From Symsagittifera roscoffensis (lineage: Eukaryota > Xenacoelomorpha > Acoela > Convolutidae): a stretch of 64,000 bases of DNA. Within the stretch, counting starts at the first letter, position 1. Each line of letters opens with the position of its first letter. Where the stretch lies: positions 1-64,000 of the forward strand of contig NW_026970715.1 of NCBI RefSeq assembly GCF_963678635.1, read 5' to 3'. The position numbers were made by a program, and so were the translations under genes. Positions 1 through 12,300 of the stretch are shown here, piece after piece. The notes below the pieces were generated by a model, which did not search any database, was not told the origin of the DNA, and was given only the letters and a program-made list of their open reading frames with translations.

Positions 1-89
1 TTTAACGTTTTCTGCTCTGTAAAAAAATCAATAGCTGAAACGTAAACAGTAGTGGTAGCCCCAGGGATGGTGTTACCCGTACAGAAATA

Positions 90-290
90 AAATGAAAATA
101 CAGATATGCCCAGGGTTAATCCATTTGTTGTGAGATTGCATATCTGTCCTGAACTGTATCAGTCATGTTCAGACCTGGAAGATACAAAAATTTTAATGTT
201 ACAGAAAAAAAATAAAAATACAGATAAGCCCAGGGTTAATCCATTTGTTGTGAGATTGCATATCTGTTCTGAACTGCATCAGACATGATC
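90..290. repeat. 120-bp tandem repeat, about 1.7 copies
   Basis: The segment beginning CAGGGTTAATCCATTTG at 111 recurs at 231, a period of 120 bp, with only a few substitutions. Short open frames here are simply the repeat read through. The stretch 290-823 holds nothing I recognise. Confidence 0.8.
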
Positions 291-823
291 AGATCTGAAA
301 AAAATTTTTTTTGAAATTTTCGAATGAATTCTCAACTTTTGTCACGTGTCTTGTTTTTATCGTTGAAAATAGTTATATTAACAAATAACACTAAAACTCT
401 TTGAAAAATATGCTGGACTGATTTCCGGCCGATGCATAACCTTTTTGCTCTTATTTCATTATATTTGACTAACTATGAAATAGATCAATTCCTATTATTT
501 AACAGTTTCGTTTCATTTTGTAATTTTGCAATAGGGGTGTGAAACTGGTTAAGAGGTAACCAACCATCCTCTTTTCCTCCCCCTGGACAAGATCTGAAAT
601 AGGCAAGATTTTACGATGCTCAGATCTGGTTTCCAAGTTTTTGTAAGGTACGGGTAGCCTTAACGAATTTTGATTTTTTCGATAAATGCATTATAAAATG
701 TTTTCGCCGTGAAAGCTGACAATTTTCTGGAAATCATTTATTGCAATGAAAATATGCAGGAAATTCACAAAATTTTGCATTTTGAACTACACCCGCTTCT
801 GAGAAGAAAAAAAGAGAAGAAAT

Positions 824-3579
824 CAATTATGACGGATTTTTAGGGCCTAAATTATTGCTAATATAACCAACTCACATGCTGCACTCATACAGCAAAATGA
901 AATTGAAAATCGACTATAATCCGATGTCAAAGTGTAACTGTTGAATTGTTGTTATAATTTAGTTAAACTGTAATAATTTTGTTAAATTGTTAAAGGTAAT
1001 CCATTTGAAATCAATTAAAATGGATTTCTTTTTCACTCTATTTGCGTCGTGCAAAATGTTGCAAGAAGTTCTGCATTTATCAAATTAGTAATGCGTAAAT
1101 TTTGCAAAGTTAGTATGCGGCCTAATTGTTTTCTAAACCTAAACTTTCTCAAATTGCAAAATGATCCCGTTAATCTCTCCCACCTAACGTTCGCCCCTTT
1201 CGCCTCTCCTCCCACCACACCGCCCCATTACCACCCCACCCCTTGAACAACCACACCAGCCTGCAGCTTTATGTGCTTTGAAAATGGCATCTCAATAAAA
1301 AGGAAAAAGCAATAGTTAATTATATTTGACTTTCATTGTGTTTACTTTAAAAGCTTAAAAGTGAAAATATTCAATTATAATTGATATCTAATGAATTTTA
1401 CTGCGTTTTAAATAAAAGCAATATGAACCATTTTCATTTGATTCTGATTGCTTGTTTTCACTTTTGTAAACACTGACAATAAACTCAAGAAATCGTTTTT
1501 AAACCATAGAATAGCAGTGCGTGCTTGCTGAAGATCAGCAATCGTGAATTTTTGAGGCACTGAGAAAACTATAAAACTTTCAAGTTTTCTGTATAACTTG
1601 CAATCGAATACAACAAAACGGCTCGTATCAGGGGAAATTCTGACTGCCTCTTAAGTTCTATCGAGCAGTAATAACATGAAAAAAACTAAATTAAATAAGT
1701 TCAAATAATTTTTTAATCTGAGAATTTTTTTAAAATAAAACCATCGACCCACACGCCATGTAAAATACAAAGTGATAGATTTCGCTCTTAGTAACAAATT
1801 AATTATGGCAAATAGGCTTCCTTCAGCTAATTCTGGACTATTTCTAAGACGGACTAATTCTCTTCTTACGTTTTATGCGCGAAATATTGGCCATTATATC
1901 AGTTTCTATCCCTACAAACACTTATCACAGGTGAAATATCTTTTTAAATTTGACCTCAGGCCAACATCAATTTTTGATTAATATTACAAAATTCTGTTCA
2001 AATTGGCTAATTAAAACGTCGACATTCATCTGAAGAAAAAATCACCCGAGCACAAATCTTCCGTTACTTTTGTTACAAAAGCCGGAACAGTAACATTGCA
2101 AGAGTTACATCACGATTACAATAAGTTATGAGTCAATCACAATCTACAGGATGCGGTGGCGGAAACAGAACAATATTTAAAGTTAACGGAAATTATTTTG
2201 CAATTATGACGGATTTTTAGGGCCTAAATTATTGCTAATATAACTAACTCACATGCTGCACTCATACAGCAAAATGAAATAGAAAATCGCCTATAATCCG
2301 TTGTCAAAATGTAACTGTTGAATTGTTGTTATAATTTAGTTAAACTGTAATAATTTTGTTAAATTGTTAAAGGTAATCCATTTGAAATCAATTAAAATGG
2401 ATTTCTTTTTCACTCTATTTGCGTCGTGCAAAATGTTGCAAGAAGTTCTGCATTTATCAAATTAGTAATGCGTAAACTTTGCAAAATTAGTATGTGGCCT
2501 AATTGTTTTCTAAACCTAAACTTTCTCAAATTGCAAAATGATCCCGTTAATCTCTCCCACCTAACGTTCGCCCCTTTCGCCTCTCCTCCCACCACACCGC
2601 CCCATTACCACCCCACCCCTTGAACAACCACACCAGCCTGCAGCTTTATGTGCTTTGAAAATGGCATCTCAATAAAAAGGAAAAAGCAATAGTTAATTAT
2701 ATTTGACTTTCATTGTGTTTACTTTAAAAGCTTAAAAGTGAAAATATTCAATTATAATTGATATCTAATGAATTTTACTGCGTTTTAAAAAAAAGCAATA
2801 TGAACCATTTTCATTTGATTCTGATTGCTTGTTTTCACTTTTGTAAACACTGACAATAAACTCAAGAAAACGTTTTTAAACCATAGAATAGCAGTGCGTG
2901 CTTGCTGAAGATCAGCAATCGTGAATTTTTGAGGCACTGAGAAAACTATAAAACTTTCAAGTTTTCTGTATAACTTGCAATCGAATACAACAAAACGGCT
3001 CGTATCAGGGGAAATTCTGACTGCCTGTTAAGTTCTATCGAGCAGTAATAACATGAAAAAAACTAAATTAAATAAGTTCAAATAATTTTTTAATCTGAGA
3101 ATTTTTTTAAAATAAAACCATCCACCCACACGCCATGTAAAATACAAAGTGATAGATTTCGCTCTTAGTAACAAATTAATTATGGCAAATAGGCTTCCTT
3201 CAGCTAATTCTGGACTATTTCTAAGACGGACTAATTCTCTTCTTACGTTTTATGCGCGAAATATTGGCCATTATATCAGTTTCTATCCCTACAAATACTT
3301 ATCACAGATGAAATATCTTTTTAAATTTGAACTCAGGGCAACATCAATTTTTGATTATTATTACAAAATTCTGTCCAAATTGGCTAATTAAAACGTCGAC
3401 TTTCATCTGAAGAAAAAATCACCCGAGCACAAATCTTCCGTTACTTTTGTTACAAAAGCCGGAACAGTAACATTGCAAGAGTTACATCACAATTACAATA
3501 AGTTATGAGTCAATCACAATCTACAGGATGCGGTGGCGCATAACAGAACAATATTTAAAGTTAACGGAAATTATTTTGC
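824..3579 (+). repeat. Tandem duplication of a 1377-bp unit
   Basis: Copy 1 is 824-2200 and copy 2 is 2201-3579. They run in the same direction and differ by scattered substitutions and a small indel, so the duplication looks fairly recent. Each copy carries one diverged member of the ~550-bp hairpin-ended family (about 1612-2085 and 2990-3465) plus about 800 bp of unrelated AT-rich DNA with a C-rich patch. The matching short open frames in both copies show no coding character beyond being duplicated. Confidence 0.93.
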
Positions 3580-3795
3580 AAATTCTGATTATTTATGGAT
3601 TTGTACTTGCTTAATTGATACCATTACGGCTAACAGAAATTAACCAAAAATAGTTTCAGGGCTTGGTATTTTTCAAATAATTCTCGTCGACATTTTTTAA
3701 GATTGAACCAGGGCGGGCCTAATATTTTCTTGAGGGGGGTTTATTGAAAAAAATTTGCCGAGAAAAATTGAATTTTATACAAAAAAAAACGAAAA

Positions 3796-3990
3796 TTAAA
3801 CAAAAATTAGTCTTTGACTTTTTGCGGCAAAATTGCCAATGACATCCTCGAACTGGATTTTCACATCTGTGTAGATGTAAATCAGAGCTAAATTTGAGAG
3901 CTGACCCTCCTTCATATTGGAGCGGAGGTAAATTTTTGGAAATTTCATGCTCAAAAAAGCGCGCTCAGCAGTGCATACAGTGACTGGGAG
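3796..3990 (-). pseudogene. hAT transposase C-terminal dimerisation region (fragment)
   Basis: The minus-strand frame reads LPVTVCTAERAF, then a segment containing LRSNMKEGQLSNLALIY, and ends at a TAA. This is the typical C-terminal dimerisation region of hAT transposases, especially the TTF/ZMYM-like group: a TAER-F-S--K motif, then R--M---RL--L. The frame is closed just upstream by a TAG, so it does not join the next fragment without an intron or frameshift. It lies inside the element bounded by the 8-bp duplications. Family assignment is from known motifs; loss of function is inferred. Confidence 0.8.
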
Positions 3991-4097
3991 GGTAGCACTA
4001 GACTAAAAAAAGTAAAAGCTATTGGCAATGTGGATTTGTGTCTTTTTCTGAGAGGACTTATAAAATTTTCTGGCGTATCAGTGTACAGGGCGAAGCG

Positions 4098-4340
4098 TCA
4101 CATGTTTTTCCAAATTGCGAACGCGCTTGGGAAATCACCAATTTGAAGTACACCTTCGTATAACTGTACCAGGCCATCAAAGTCTTTCTCATTTGCATCT
4201 TTCTCAGTTATCCATTGGGACAGCAGTTTGCACACTTGGATAAATGAAGAAGCTGTCCCAATGAAGAGTTTCGTGAGGTCCATCAGGACAAAGTCAAGAA
4301 AGGGCAGGTAAACGGTCTGTCTGAAGTGGTCAAAAGCCAA
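4098..4340 (-). pseudogene. hAT (TTF/ZMYM-type) transposase middle fragment
   Basis: This 80-residue frame contains FRQTVYLPFLDFVLMDLTKL, followed by a segment with SFIQVCKLL. It resembles the conserved block of TTF-type hAT transposases in which an aromatic-rich 'Y-P-LD-----L--RF' stretch precedes the helical insertion domain. It ends at a TGA, and the catalytic region between it and the C-terminal fragment is not continuous. Between 4580 and 4740, other minus-strand frames give further hAT-like snippets (for example HHKKALEKSRGFF) separated by stops. Confidence 0.6.
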
Positions 4341-4896
4341 TGATCATTCGAGCTTTGCAGCGTCAAAATGAACTTTTCTGTAGCGGCCACTGCTTTCAAT
4401 ATCGCGCCCTTGATGAAAAAATTGATGCAAGTTCCAGTTTTTTTCTACCGACTGAGGCAGTTAATCACAGGTACCCCATCATTCGGGTAGATAAGATGAT
4501 TTTGCTGAATATTGGGTCCAGAAACTTCCTTTTTTTCTCCTTTTCCTTTGCATATGCGCGAACCAGTTTCACATCAGCATTCCTGTTTGAGCGTCTTGCT
4601 CCTGTTCTTTGAGAATCAAAGAAGCCCCGTGATTTCTCCAGCGCTTTCTTGTGATGGGCTGTTTTCTGACGTGGATCTAGTTAATTTGAGAGGCGTGCAA
4701 ACTTCTTAAGCGGCTTGTTGACAACCTGAATATCTGTTGAGCCCTCTGATTTGTTTCTTCTTCGAGGTCGACAAAGCAGAAGCAGAAATGGCAGTACAGT
4801 ACTTCTTGGATCATGGAGTGGATCAAAAACTGAAATATTTGCAGATGTTGGGGGCGAAATGTTCAATTTTTTTGTTTTCCCTGTTTCGTCACGAGT

Positions 4897-5268
4897 TCAA
4901 ATGGCGAAACGAGTTGCAGGAGGATTATTGGGGTCACGAGTTGCAGGAGGGTTTATTGGGGACATCCATTTGCGCAAAATTGATGTCCTTGTTGATGTCC
5001 AGTGAGCTGAAGTTGTAGATGCCGAAGTCAGTGTAAGATATAAAGCTTGCTCAGAGAGCGGCGATATAGACTTAATTAAGGAAAAATTTTCGTCTTTTAT
5101 AGTGACTAAACGAGCCAATGGCTCGAGCCTTGTTGTCATAGGGTTGTCAAGCTCAGGAGTGGATGCACTGGATGAGGGTGGTGACTTTTTAGGTCCACTG
5201 GTGAAAAAGTCCTTTAGTGTTTTGAAGCTAGAAGCTTTTGAGTTCTTGGAAGCAGCCCGCTTTGACAT
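4897..5268 (-). pseudogene. Probable N-terminal part of the hAT transposase
   Basis: A 123-residue frame starts MSKRAASKNSKASSFKTL and continues with KDFFTSGPKKSPPSSS. It is Lys/Ser-rich and low in complexity, as the N-termini of TTF/ZMYM-like transposases often are. Position decides the call: it is the first frame inside the right end of the element and lies on the same strand as the two better-recognised pieces. The final 40 residues contain short direct repeats (INPPATRDP, NNPPATRF) and may not be coding. Confidence 0.5.
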
Positions 5269-5654
5269 CTGGAAGGTTGAAGTTGAAGTCCAGGATCTAG
5301 CAGGTACCTGTCTCGATTCATGAATTTAGTCCATTTTGAGGCCTCAAAGAGACGCTTTTTCACACTTAATGTTTACACACCTATATATTAGCACGGGGTT
5401 CTCAAGGAACAAAGACACCGGCGAGAAAACGCCTTTTGAAAAATTTCAAATAAATTGTCGTAAGGGGGACCCTTTGGTATTTGTTATGGTCAGATTCCTA
5501 CTGGAGCGTCCCCCCACTTAATCAGTCCCTGGGTTGAACAACTCGATTTTTCAAGCCTGTAAGACAAAATTTGTCTCCTACATTTATTATAAACATCCTA
5601 GTGCTCCAAAAATCCTAATTCTCCAAAGTTCTCTAAAAGCTACATAGTACAAAT

Positions 5655-5765
5655 TGTTGGAAAAAATGTCCAAAAGGCCGTTTTTTAACCCATTGAGGAC
5701 TTTGTCACGAAATTAGGTCTCTCAGGGGGTCTCCCTCAAAAATTAGTATGTACTGGCGCGGGCTG
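5655..5765. mobile_element. Possible fragment of a small hAT element
   Basis: The bases around 5725-5755 (CCCTCAAAAATTAGTATGTA then CTGGCGCG) match the interior of the CAGGGGCGG family, for example 59092-59120. No terminal repeats are visible. Confidence 0.4.
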
Positions 5766-6100
5766 CTCAAACAAGTTAAATGACAGTAACTAGGAAACTG
5801 GGATACCCTTGAAATGTTGTGGATGTCGAATTTACTGCAGGCTATCGTGGTGAGTTTTTACTATTAAGAAAAAGAGTCCGTTTTCATTTAGAAAATTAAT
5901 TCAGTTTGATATGATTTTTATATAGTGTGACTAACCAACCCTATCTAAACAACATCAATCAACAACAATAATAGGAAAGCTGAAAAACAGCGTCTATGAT
6001 TAGATTCTCGGTCGCCGGGCCATCAAATTACGCAAATCTTCCTTAATAAAGCTTTGACATCTCAATATGGTAAAATGATGTAACAAGAGGTATAGCACAG

Positions 6101-6367
6101 TTATGTCATCGAACTGGATGTGACAAAGGCGGAAACTGCATCAGCCGTCATTTCGTGTACAATTGAAGGTCGAGGTATCTGGGAACTGGCACTTTGGCTG
6201 TCGAGAATACTGTTGTTATTAGTGTTGTTGGTAGCACTGATAATGGTGGCACTGGCCTGTTGCTGTGGTTGTGTTGACTGTTTCTGGCTGTCTTGATATG
6301 CCTGTTTCTGATTCAATAGTCCCTCCCAGTTAAGTTTGGCCTCCTTCAGCTGTTTAATCCAAGCAGA
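6101..6367 (-). CDS. Exon 18: end of PH domain and C-terminal tail
   Basis: The exon opens after ...GTCATTTCAG in phase 0 and reads SAWIKQLKEAKLNWEGLL, the C-terminal PH helix with its conserved Trp. A Gln/Ser/Asn-rich tail of about 60 residues follows, ending at TAA (6103-6101). The tail has no recognised motif. Confidence 0.88.
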   Translation of the reverse strand, partial: SAWIKQLKEAKLNWEGLLNQKQAYQDSQKQSTQPQQQASATIISATNNTNNNSILDSQSASSQIPRPSIVHEMTADAVSAFVTSSSMT

Positions 6368-9300
6368 CTGAAATGACAACTAATTATGCAAAATAAAGGA
6401 TTCGTTTCTAACCTGTTCGAAAGTCAAAACTAAATTTGTTCAATACTAACTTCATTCAAACTCTAATTATTTTTTTTCAATATTTAAGTTTTCAAAATGA
6501 ATAGCAGAAACTAATTCATTTGAATTGAGTATTTGAAAGTTTATCGAATTTTTTTTTGTTTTTCAACATTGGCGCTATCAAAAGTCGCTTGTTGGATGGA
6601 AATAAAAGCTCTTCCACCAAACAAATATTATAACTAAAAAAAATAAAATAATTTTATTTCCCCATTAATTTCGGAACCAAAAAAAACTATAACTGATATT
6701 TTTTATCTGACCTTGAGGGAGTCGTCTTTGGCTTGAAGAAGGCAGAGTGCGATGATCTGCTGGAAGCGGCTGATGTGGACCAGCACAAACGCGTTCTTCA
6801 GGCCACTGCTGGAGGCCGCCTGTTTATCCACCGGGTGCACTTCCAGACGGTCCAGCGGAATGGGCTGTTTTATGACCACGAACAAAGGTTGCTCCATGTA
6901 TCTGTATACATACAGAATAAACTGTATTGAATGGTCTAGGGTTAAATGTGGTTCGCACAATTTTTGCACTCTCTATTATTCACATCCCGGGTTGACCTCC
7001 ATAAACCGAAAATGCTTATCTTAAATTTCCCCACACCGAAAATGCTTATCATACAATTGCCTACATCAAATGTATGAAAAAATGCTAATCATACAATTTT
7101 CATACAATTTCAAAACACCATTGAAAAAAGATTTGATCTAGTTTCTCCGGCTATTTGTACCAAATAAAACAGTCTGGTGATGAAAAATAACACGTTCATT
7201 TTTTTAAGAAAAAAATGGTTATCATACAATTTCCATATATGAAAATTGTATGATAACCATTTTTTCATAAAAGGCAAGATTTTCAGAAATATATTAAAAC
7301 TTGTTTATAATCAAATTTAAATTAATTAAGAGTGTTTTTGCTCAATTTAGAGCACCTTGCTCATCAAAAATGAAAATTTAGTTTGAAGCTTAAAAAATGT
7401 TTATCATATAATTTCCATATATAAAAATTGTATGATAACCATTTTTTCATAAAAGGCAAGATTTTCAGAAACAAGTTAAAACTTGTTTGTAAACAAATTT
7501 AAATTAGTTAAGATTGCTTTTGCTCAATTTAGAGCACCTTGCTCATCAAAAACGAAAGTTTAGTTTGTGGCTAAAAAAATGTTTATCATACAATTTTCAT
7601 ATATAAAAATTGTATTATAAGGACTTTTCAAAAAAAGGCAAGAATTTCAGAAACCTGTAAAAACTTGTTTACAATCAAATTTAAATCAGTTAAGAACAAT
7701 TTTGCTGAAATAACGATGGATGTAGAATTAGTAAAAATTTCATCTGGCTATGAGGGTAAAACTAATTCGAAGAATAAAAAGAAAGAAAAAAAATTCCAAC
7801 TTTGATTAGAGGAAGCACCTGATAGCGTGTTTAGCCAAAATCTAGAGCGATCGCGGGTTGACCAAAAATGCTTATCCTACAATTTCCATATATGAAAAAA
7901 TGCTTATCTCACAATTTCTATATATATGAAAAAAATGTTTATTATACAATTTCCATATATGAAAAAATGCTTATCCTAGAGTTTTCTTACAATTTTCTGA
8001 ATCTATGAAACTGTAGGAAATTGTAGGATAAGCATTTTTTTCATATATGGATATTGTAAGATAAGCATTTTTGGTCAACCCGGAATCGCTCCAGATTTTG
8101 GCTAAACACGCTATTCGGGGCGGATTCAAGGGCGGCGAAGGAACGGATGTTCCATCCTCCCTCCTCCTCAGGGATTGGACCACCTGCCGACCCGAAAGGT
8201 TCCTCCTTTTGTTTTAATTTAAGAGATCTAATTTTGGCTGACCGAGCCCAAAAATATTCTGAGGATGCCTTTGGCTCCGATATATATCAAAGTTGAGGTG
8301 GGACTGCGCGCCAACAAAAAAAAAGAAAAAAAGATATTTTCTGGTCAATATTTTCCAAAAAGTGCCTAAAAAATCCTTTTTTGGACTGATTGTTCAAAAA
8401 TCATAGAATCATTGGGCAGAGCAGGGTTTTTCTAGTCATGTCGAATAACTGAGACTTCAATTTTGTCTATATAAAAAAGAACGATAAAGTTTTCGAGCAT
8501 TTTTAACAAATCCGCCTCCTTTTCCTATAAAATCCTAGATCCGCCCCTGTATACACACTTTATTATTACTAGATTTTGTTTCATTTTATAGAATCGAGCT
8601 TCCAATAATTATAGTTCACTTATTGCTCAAATAAAAAGGTCGCCAAAAGCTATGAAATTGATTGCCTAACTTGGTCTAATATACAAGTATCACCAGCGTT
8701 AAGAAATTTGTCGCTATCTTTAAATGTCAAAACAGCAAAAAAAAATGCGCGAAAAGTTCAACAAAAGCTTAAACCAAAAACAAACCCCTCTATACATAAA
8801 AAAGGATATCAACCCCGATATCAATACTTTCAGAAGCCCGTGCACAGATCATCTTAAGCCAACGCTGAAAAAGTTTACCTGTTTGCATATTTGCCCCCTA
8901 TCGATCGTCGGTGGAATGGGTCCGAACTGCTGGCTGACAAGGGTGGATCATCATCACTGTAACTGCCCTATAAATCGAATTATGCAATTAGAAGAAAAGT
9001 GGAAAAGGACGCGAATTAGCAACCGTATAATCTTTTTAGCCGTATGAGAAGACTGTAAAATACTTTTCTTTTGCGACGCCTTCTTTTCTTATTTATAATA
9101 GCTTATTTATCACTAGGCGTAAAAAAGTCGGAACAATAACAACTCAGATAAATTTCCACCACAATTTAACCTGATCAAGAGTTGTTTTCCAATTCAATCA
9201 AAATGGTTGATCACACAAATGCATTTCCGAATCAAGGGTTAAATGTTTTTACCTTTTTAACTTTCCTCAGTTTTGTGACTAGCAGCATATCGTCAAAGAG

Positions 9301-12300
9301 AAACAAATAGGCTGGAATGTGTTTCGTGTTTTCTGAAACAAATAAATAAGTTTCTGATAGATAAACAACCAACCATGCTCAAACGTTGTTTCTTCAAGTT
9401 CGCTCTTTCGATAAATTTAGGGCTTCCCGGTTCCTTGCAGCAACCTGCTTTACAAGCTTAGCAAACCTGGGTTGAGTTTTCAGGAAAAATTACCGCTAAT
9501 TCATAGGTATCGCAGCGATTACCATCTATGGTTCCGTCTATGACCAGGGTAACCCTGAAAACGTATGATTTAGGGAAAACTCACTCTTGAAAAAATTGTA
9601 ATTAGCAATGAAAACTTTCGAGTACAATTCAGTCAAATTTTGATGAAAATCAGAAACAGATCACAACATAGAAGCAGCCACGAAGATATCCAGGTCGAAA
9701 GACGGAACAATAAAAAACAAATTGAGCCAACTGCTGAACAAGTATTGAAGGGTGTTCTGACCACAGTGGTTAGAGAAAGTATTTCAAAACAAAACTATTT
9801 TCTAAAAAGATTATTAATTTTTTTTTTTCAAATTTATTTTCAAGTTTTTTTTGCAAAATAACATAATTTGCAAGTTGCAAAACTTGTTTATTTTTTTTTT
9901 GAAATTCGAAAAAACATCCGTATATATAACAACCGGAAAAAACTTCTGCGTTAACCGAATCCACCTTTTTGCGTGTTTCTTTTAGATAAAGTCATTCATA
10001 AGTCCGGTCGTTATATTGCTGTGATCAGTTATAGATGGTCTATCAATTTTCAATTGCTTGACAAATACTGAAAAATATTAGCCTTCATTGGATGCCTCTA
10101 TTAGTTATTTGTGATTGGTGTCAGCATCAAAGTCTTTTCGTATTTCGGCTGCTTTGGTGGAAAATATCAGTTTTCTTTAAATGCAGTTTAGTTCAATTTT
10201 TAGTTTGATAAAAAAAACGAAAATTGCTCTTAAAAAGAAAACAAATAAGCGTGAAGAATTCCTCAATTCAAATTTTAAAATTTTCTGGCGTCTCAAGATG
10301 CTCAATACTCTTTTTGGAATTTGAAACATGGAAGATATTTTAAAAACTAATTCTAGAAGCAAGTTCAGCTATTGAGTGATAATGGGCATCTTTCAAGCAT
10401 CCCTTGAACAAGTTCTCTTGCTTCGATTCCAGCAGCCTTGTATTTTCAGCCGGAGTAGTTTGTGGGCAGAGGTATTTTTTGTCGCTAGATTACAACAAAA
10501 CTGCTCGTCTCATGGCAGACCCGCATTAGAGTTTCATTGGAAATAATCGATTATATTTGGTTGTTTCGGCAAAAAGCTAGACCCATATTCTCAACTTTTT
10601 TTGACCCATTCAACCAACAAAATAAATTTTTAGGGGATTTTAATACAAAGTTTTCAAAATAAAAAACCCCAATTTAATTCACTAAAAATCGATTATAATC
10701 CATTTCTGGTTTCAATTTTAGCATAACATCGCTATTTTTCGTTCATAAAAATCATGAAAAATCATCTTTCAGCTTCTAAATGGGAGTTGTTCACGCAAAA
10801 CACGAATCCGAACGAACATGTTCATACCTGTGTACAAACCCCACCCCCACGCAACGTTCGACATCCGCCGTTACTTTCACGCCTCCACCCTTTCCAATCC
10901 ACCACACACACACCCTTCCGACCTTCCGACTCCATGCCCTCTCCCCCACTTACACACTATTTCACTTACTCCCACAAACCCCTGGGGTGGTGTTTTAAAC
11001 GGCGCGTGAGAGGGAATGGGTGAGCGAGAAGGTGGTAAACTCTTGGGGGATCAAACTGTTTAGAAGTTCGTTCAGTAATTAACCCCACTCTAAAATGAAG
11101 CAAAACAAAGCACAAATGTATATGAAAAAAATGTGAAGAAAAATTTTGAAAACAAAAACAGTTTTCTCAGCCACAGTAATTACGCCAAAAGCAACAGTCA
11201 AGTTTTGAGAATTTTAGACAAAACTGTTCAAAAAATTTTCAAGATCCATCATAATCAATTATAATGGATCTGGACGCTTCAGTTTTTGATATACTTTTTA
11301 CACATTTTTTTCGAAAACCAAACTTGCATAATTTGTTTGTGAGAATATTTTAAGCTTTCTTCAAAGAAAAAAATAAAAGCCCGTTAAGCGTTTTGAATTT
11401 TTAGAAGAATTGATGATTGGATTTTTTTTGATAAATTAAGCCAATTCGAGAAAACTGGATCAATAGGTAATTTTTTTTATTTGGTGGAATTTCTGATGTT
11501 AAAATTTATTTTCGAAACAAGTAGTCGATCTTGTTTTTCCTGAAATTTTAACTTTCGCTGTTGGATATGGAGTTTGCCTTCTTTTCAACAAAGGAATTTG
11601 AACATTCCTCCACTGCCTACATTGTTCTCAACATCACATATAAATCACCGGCTTGGCTATAAAACGAAACAAACCTTGTGAAATTGGATCAAGTACAAAA
11701 AATGCGGCAAGTTAAATCTTCTCCTCATTGAATGATTACAAAGAACAACAAGACTGCTCCTATCAGGGCGAAGCCCTGAATGTTCCGACTGCTTTTGAAG
11801 CTTTATGGAGCAGCAGTAATAACATAAAAACATTATATGAAATTTTTTTATGAAAATCATCCTCCCACACGCCATATAAAGTACAAAAAGACAGTTTTCG
11901 TTCCTTGTAACACATCAATTATGGCAAATAAGCTTCGTTCAACCAATTTGGAACGATTTATAAGACGGATTAAATCTCCGCTTACGCGTTAATAGCGCGA
12001 ATTATATCGCGCGTTAATTGTCCCAAATTGGTCAAAATGGCCAAAATGGCAATCTTTAAACCCTCATAACTTTACTCAAGACAACAATACCTTTTGAATG
12101 ATTTTAAAAAAAATTCCGTCAAAATTGGCTAATTAAAAAGTCGAAATTTGTCTGAAGAAAAAAAAACCCACCCCGAGCACAAATATTCCGTTACTTTCGT
12201 ATCGAAAGTCGGAACAATTAGTTATAATCAATTTTTGCATTTGAATTTGTATCTTGAAAAAAACAATTTGCTTCCTTATCTATAACTATTAAATTCCAAT

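Larger units (their letters stand above)
3701..5539 (-). mobile_element. Decayed hAT transposon with 8-bp target duplication
   Basis: The element runs 3709-5531. Its left end (CAGGGCGGGCCTAATATTTT) and right end (ACTTAATCAGTCCCTG) match the ends of the small CAGGGGCGG elements elsewhere in the window. The flanks GATTGAAC (3701-3708) and GGTTGAAC (5532-5539) agree at 7 of 8 bases, as expected for the 8-bp duplication made by hAT transposases. The minus strand holds broken pieces of a transposase. It is probably a dead relative of the autonomous element that once mobilised the small copies. Confidence 0.85.

Noticed and set aside
1033..2623. Paired small open frames at 1033-1246 and 2410-2623
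   Set aside because: They are the same non-coding repeat duplicated, and overlap on both strands.
10754..11023. Overlapping + frames rich in Pro/His/Thr
   Set aside because: Three overlapping frames over a C-rich patch of a probable repeat; composition explains them.
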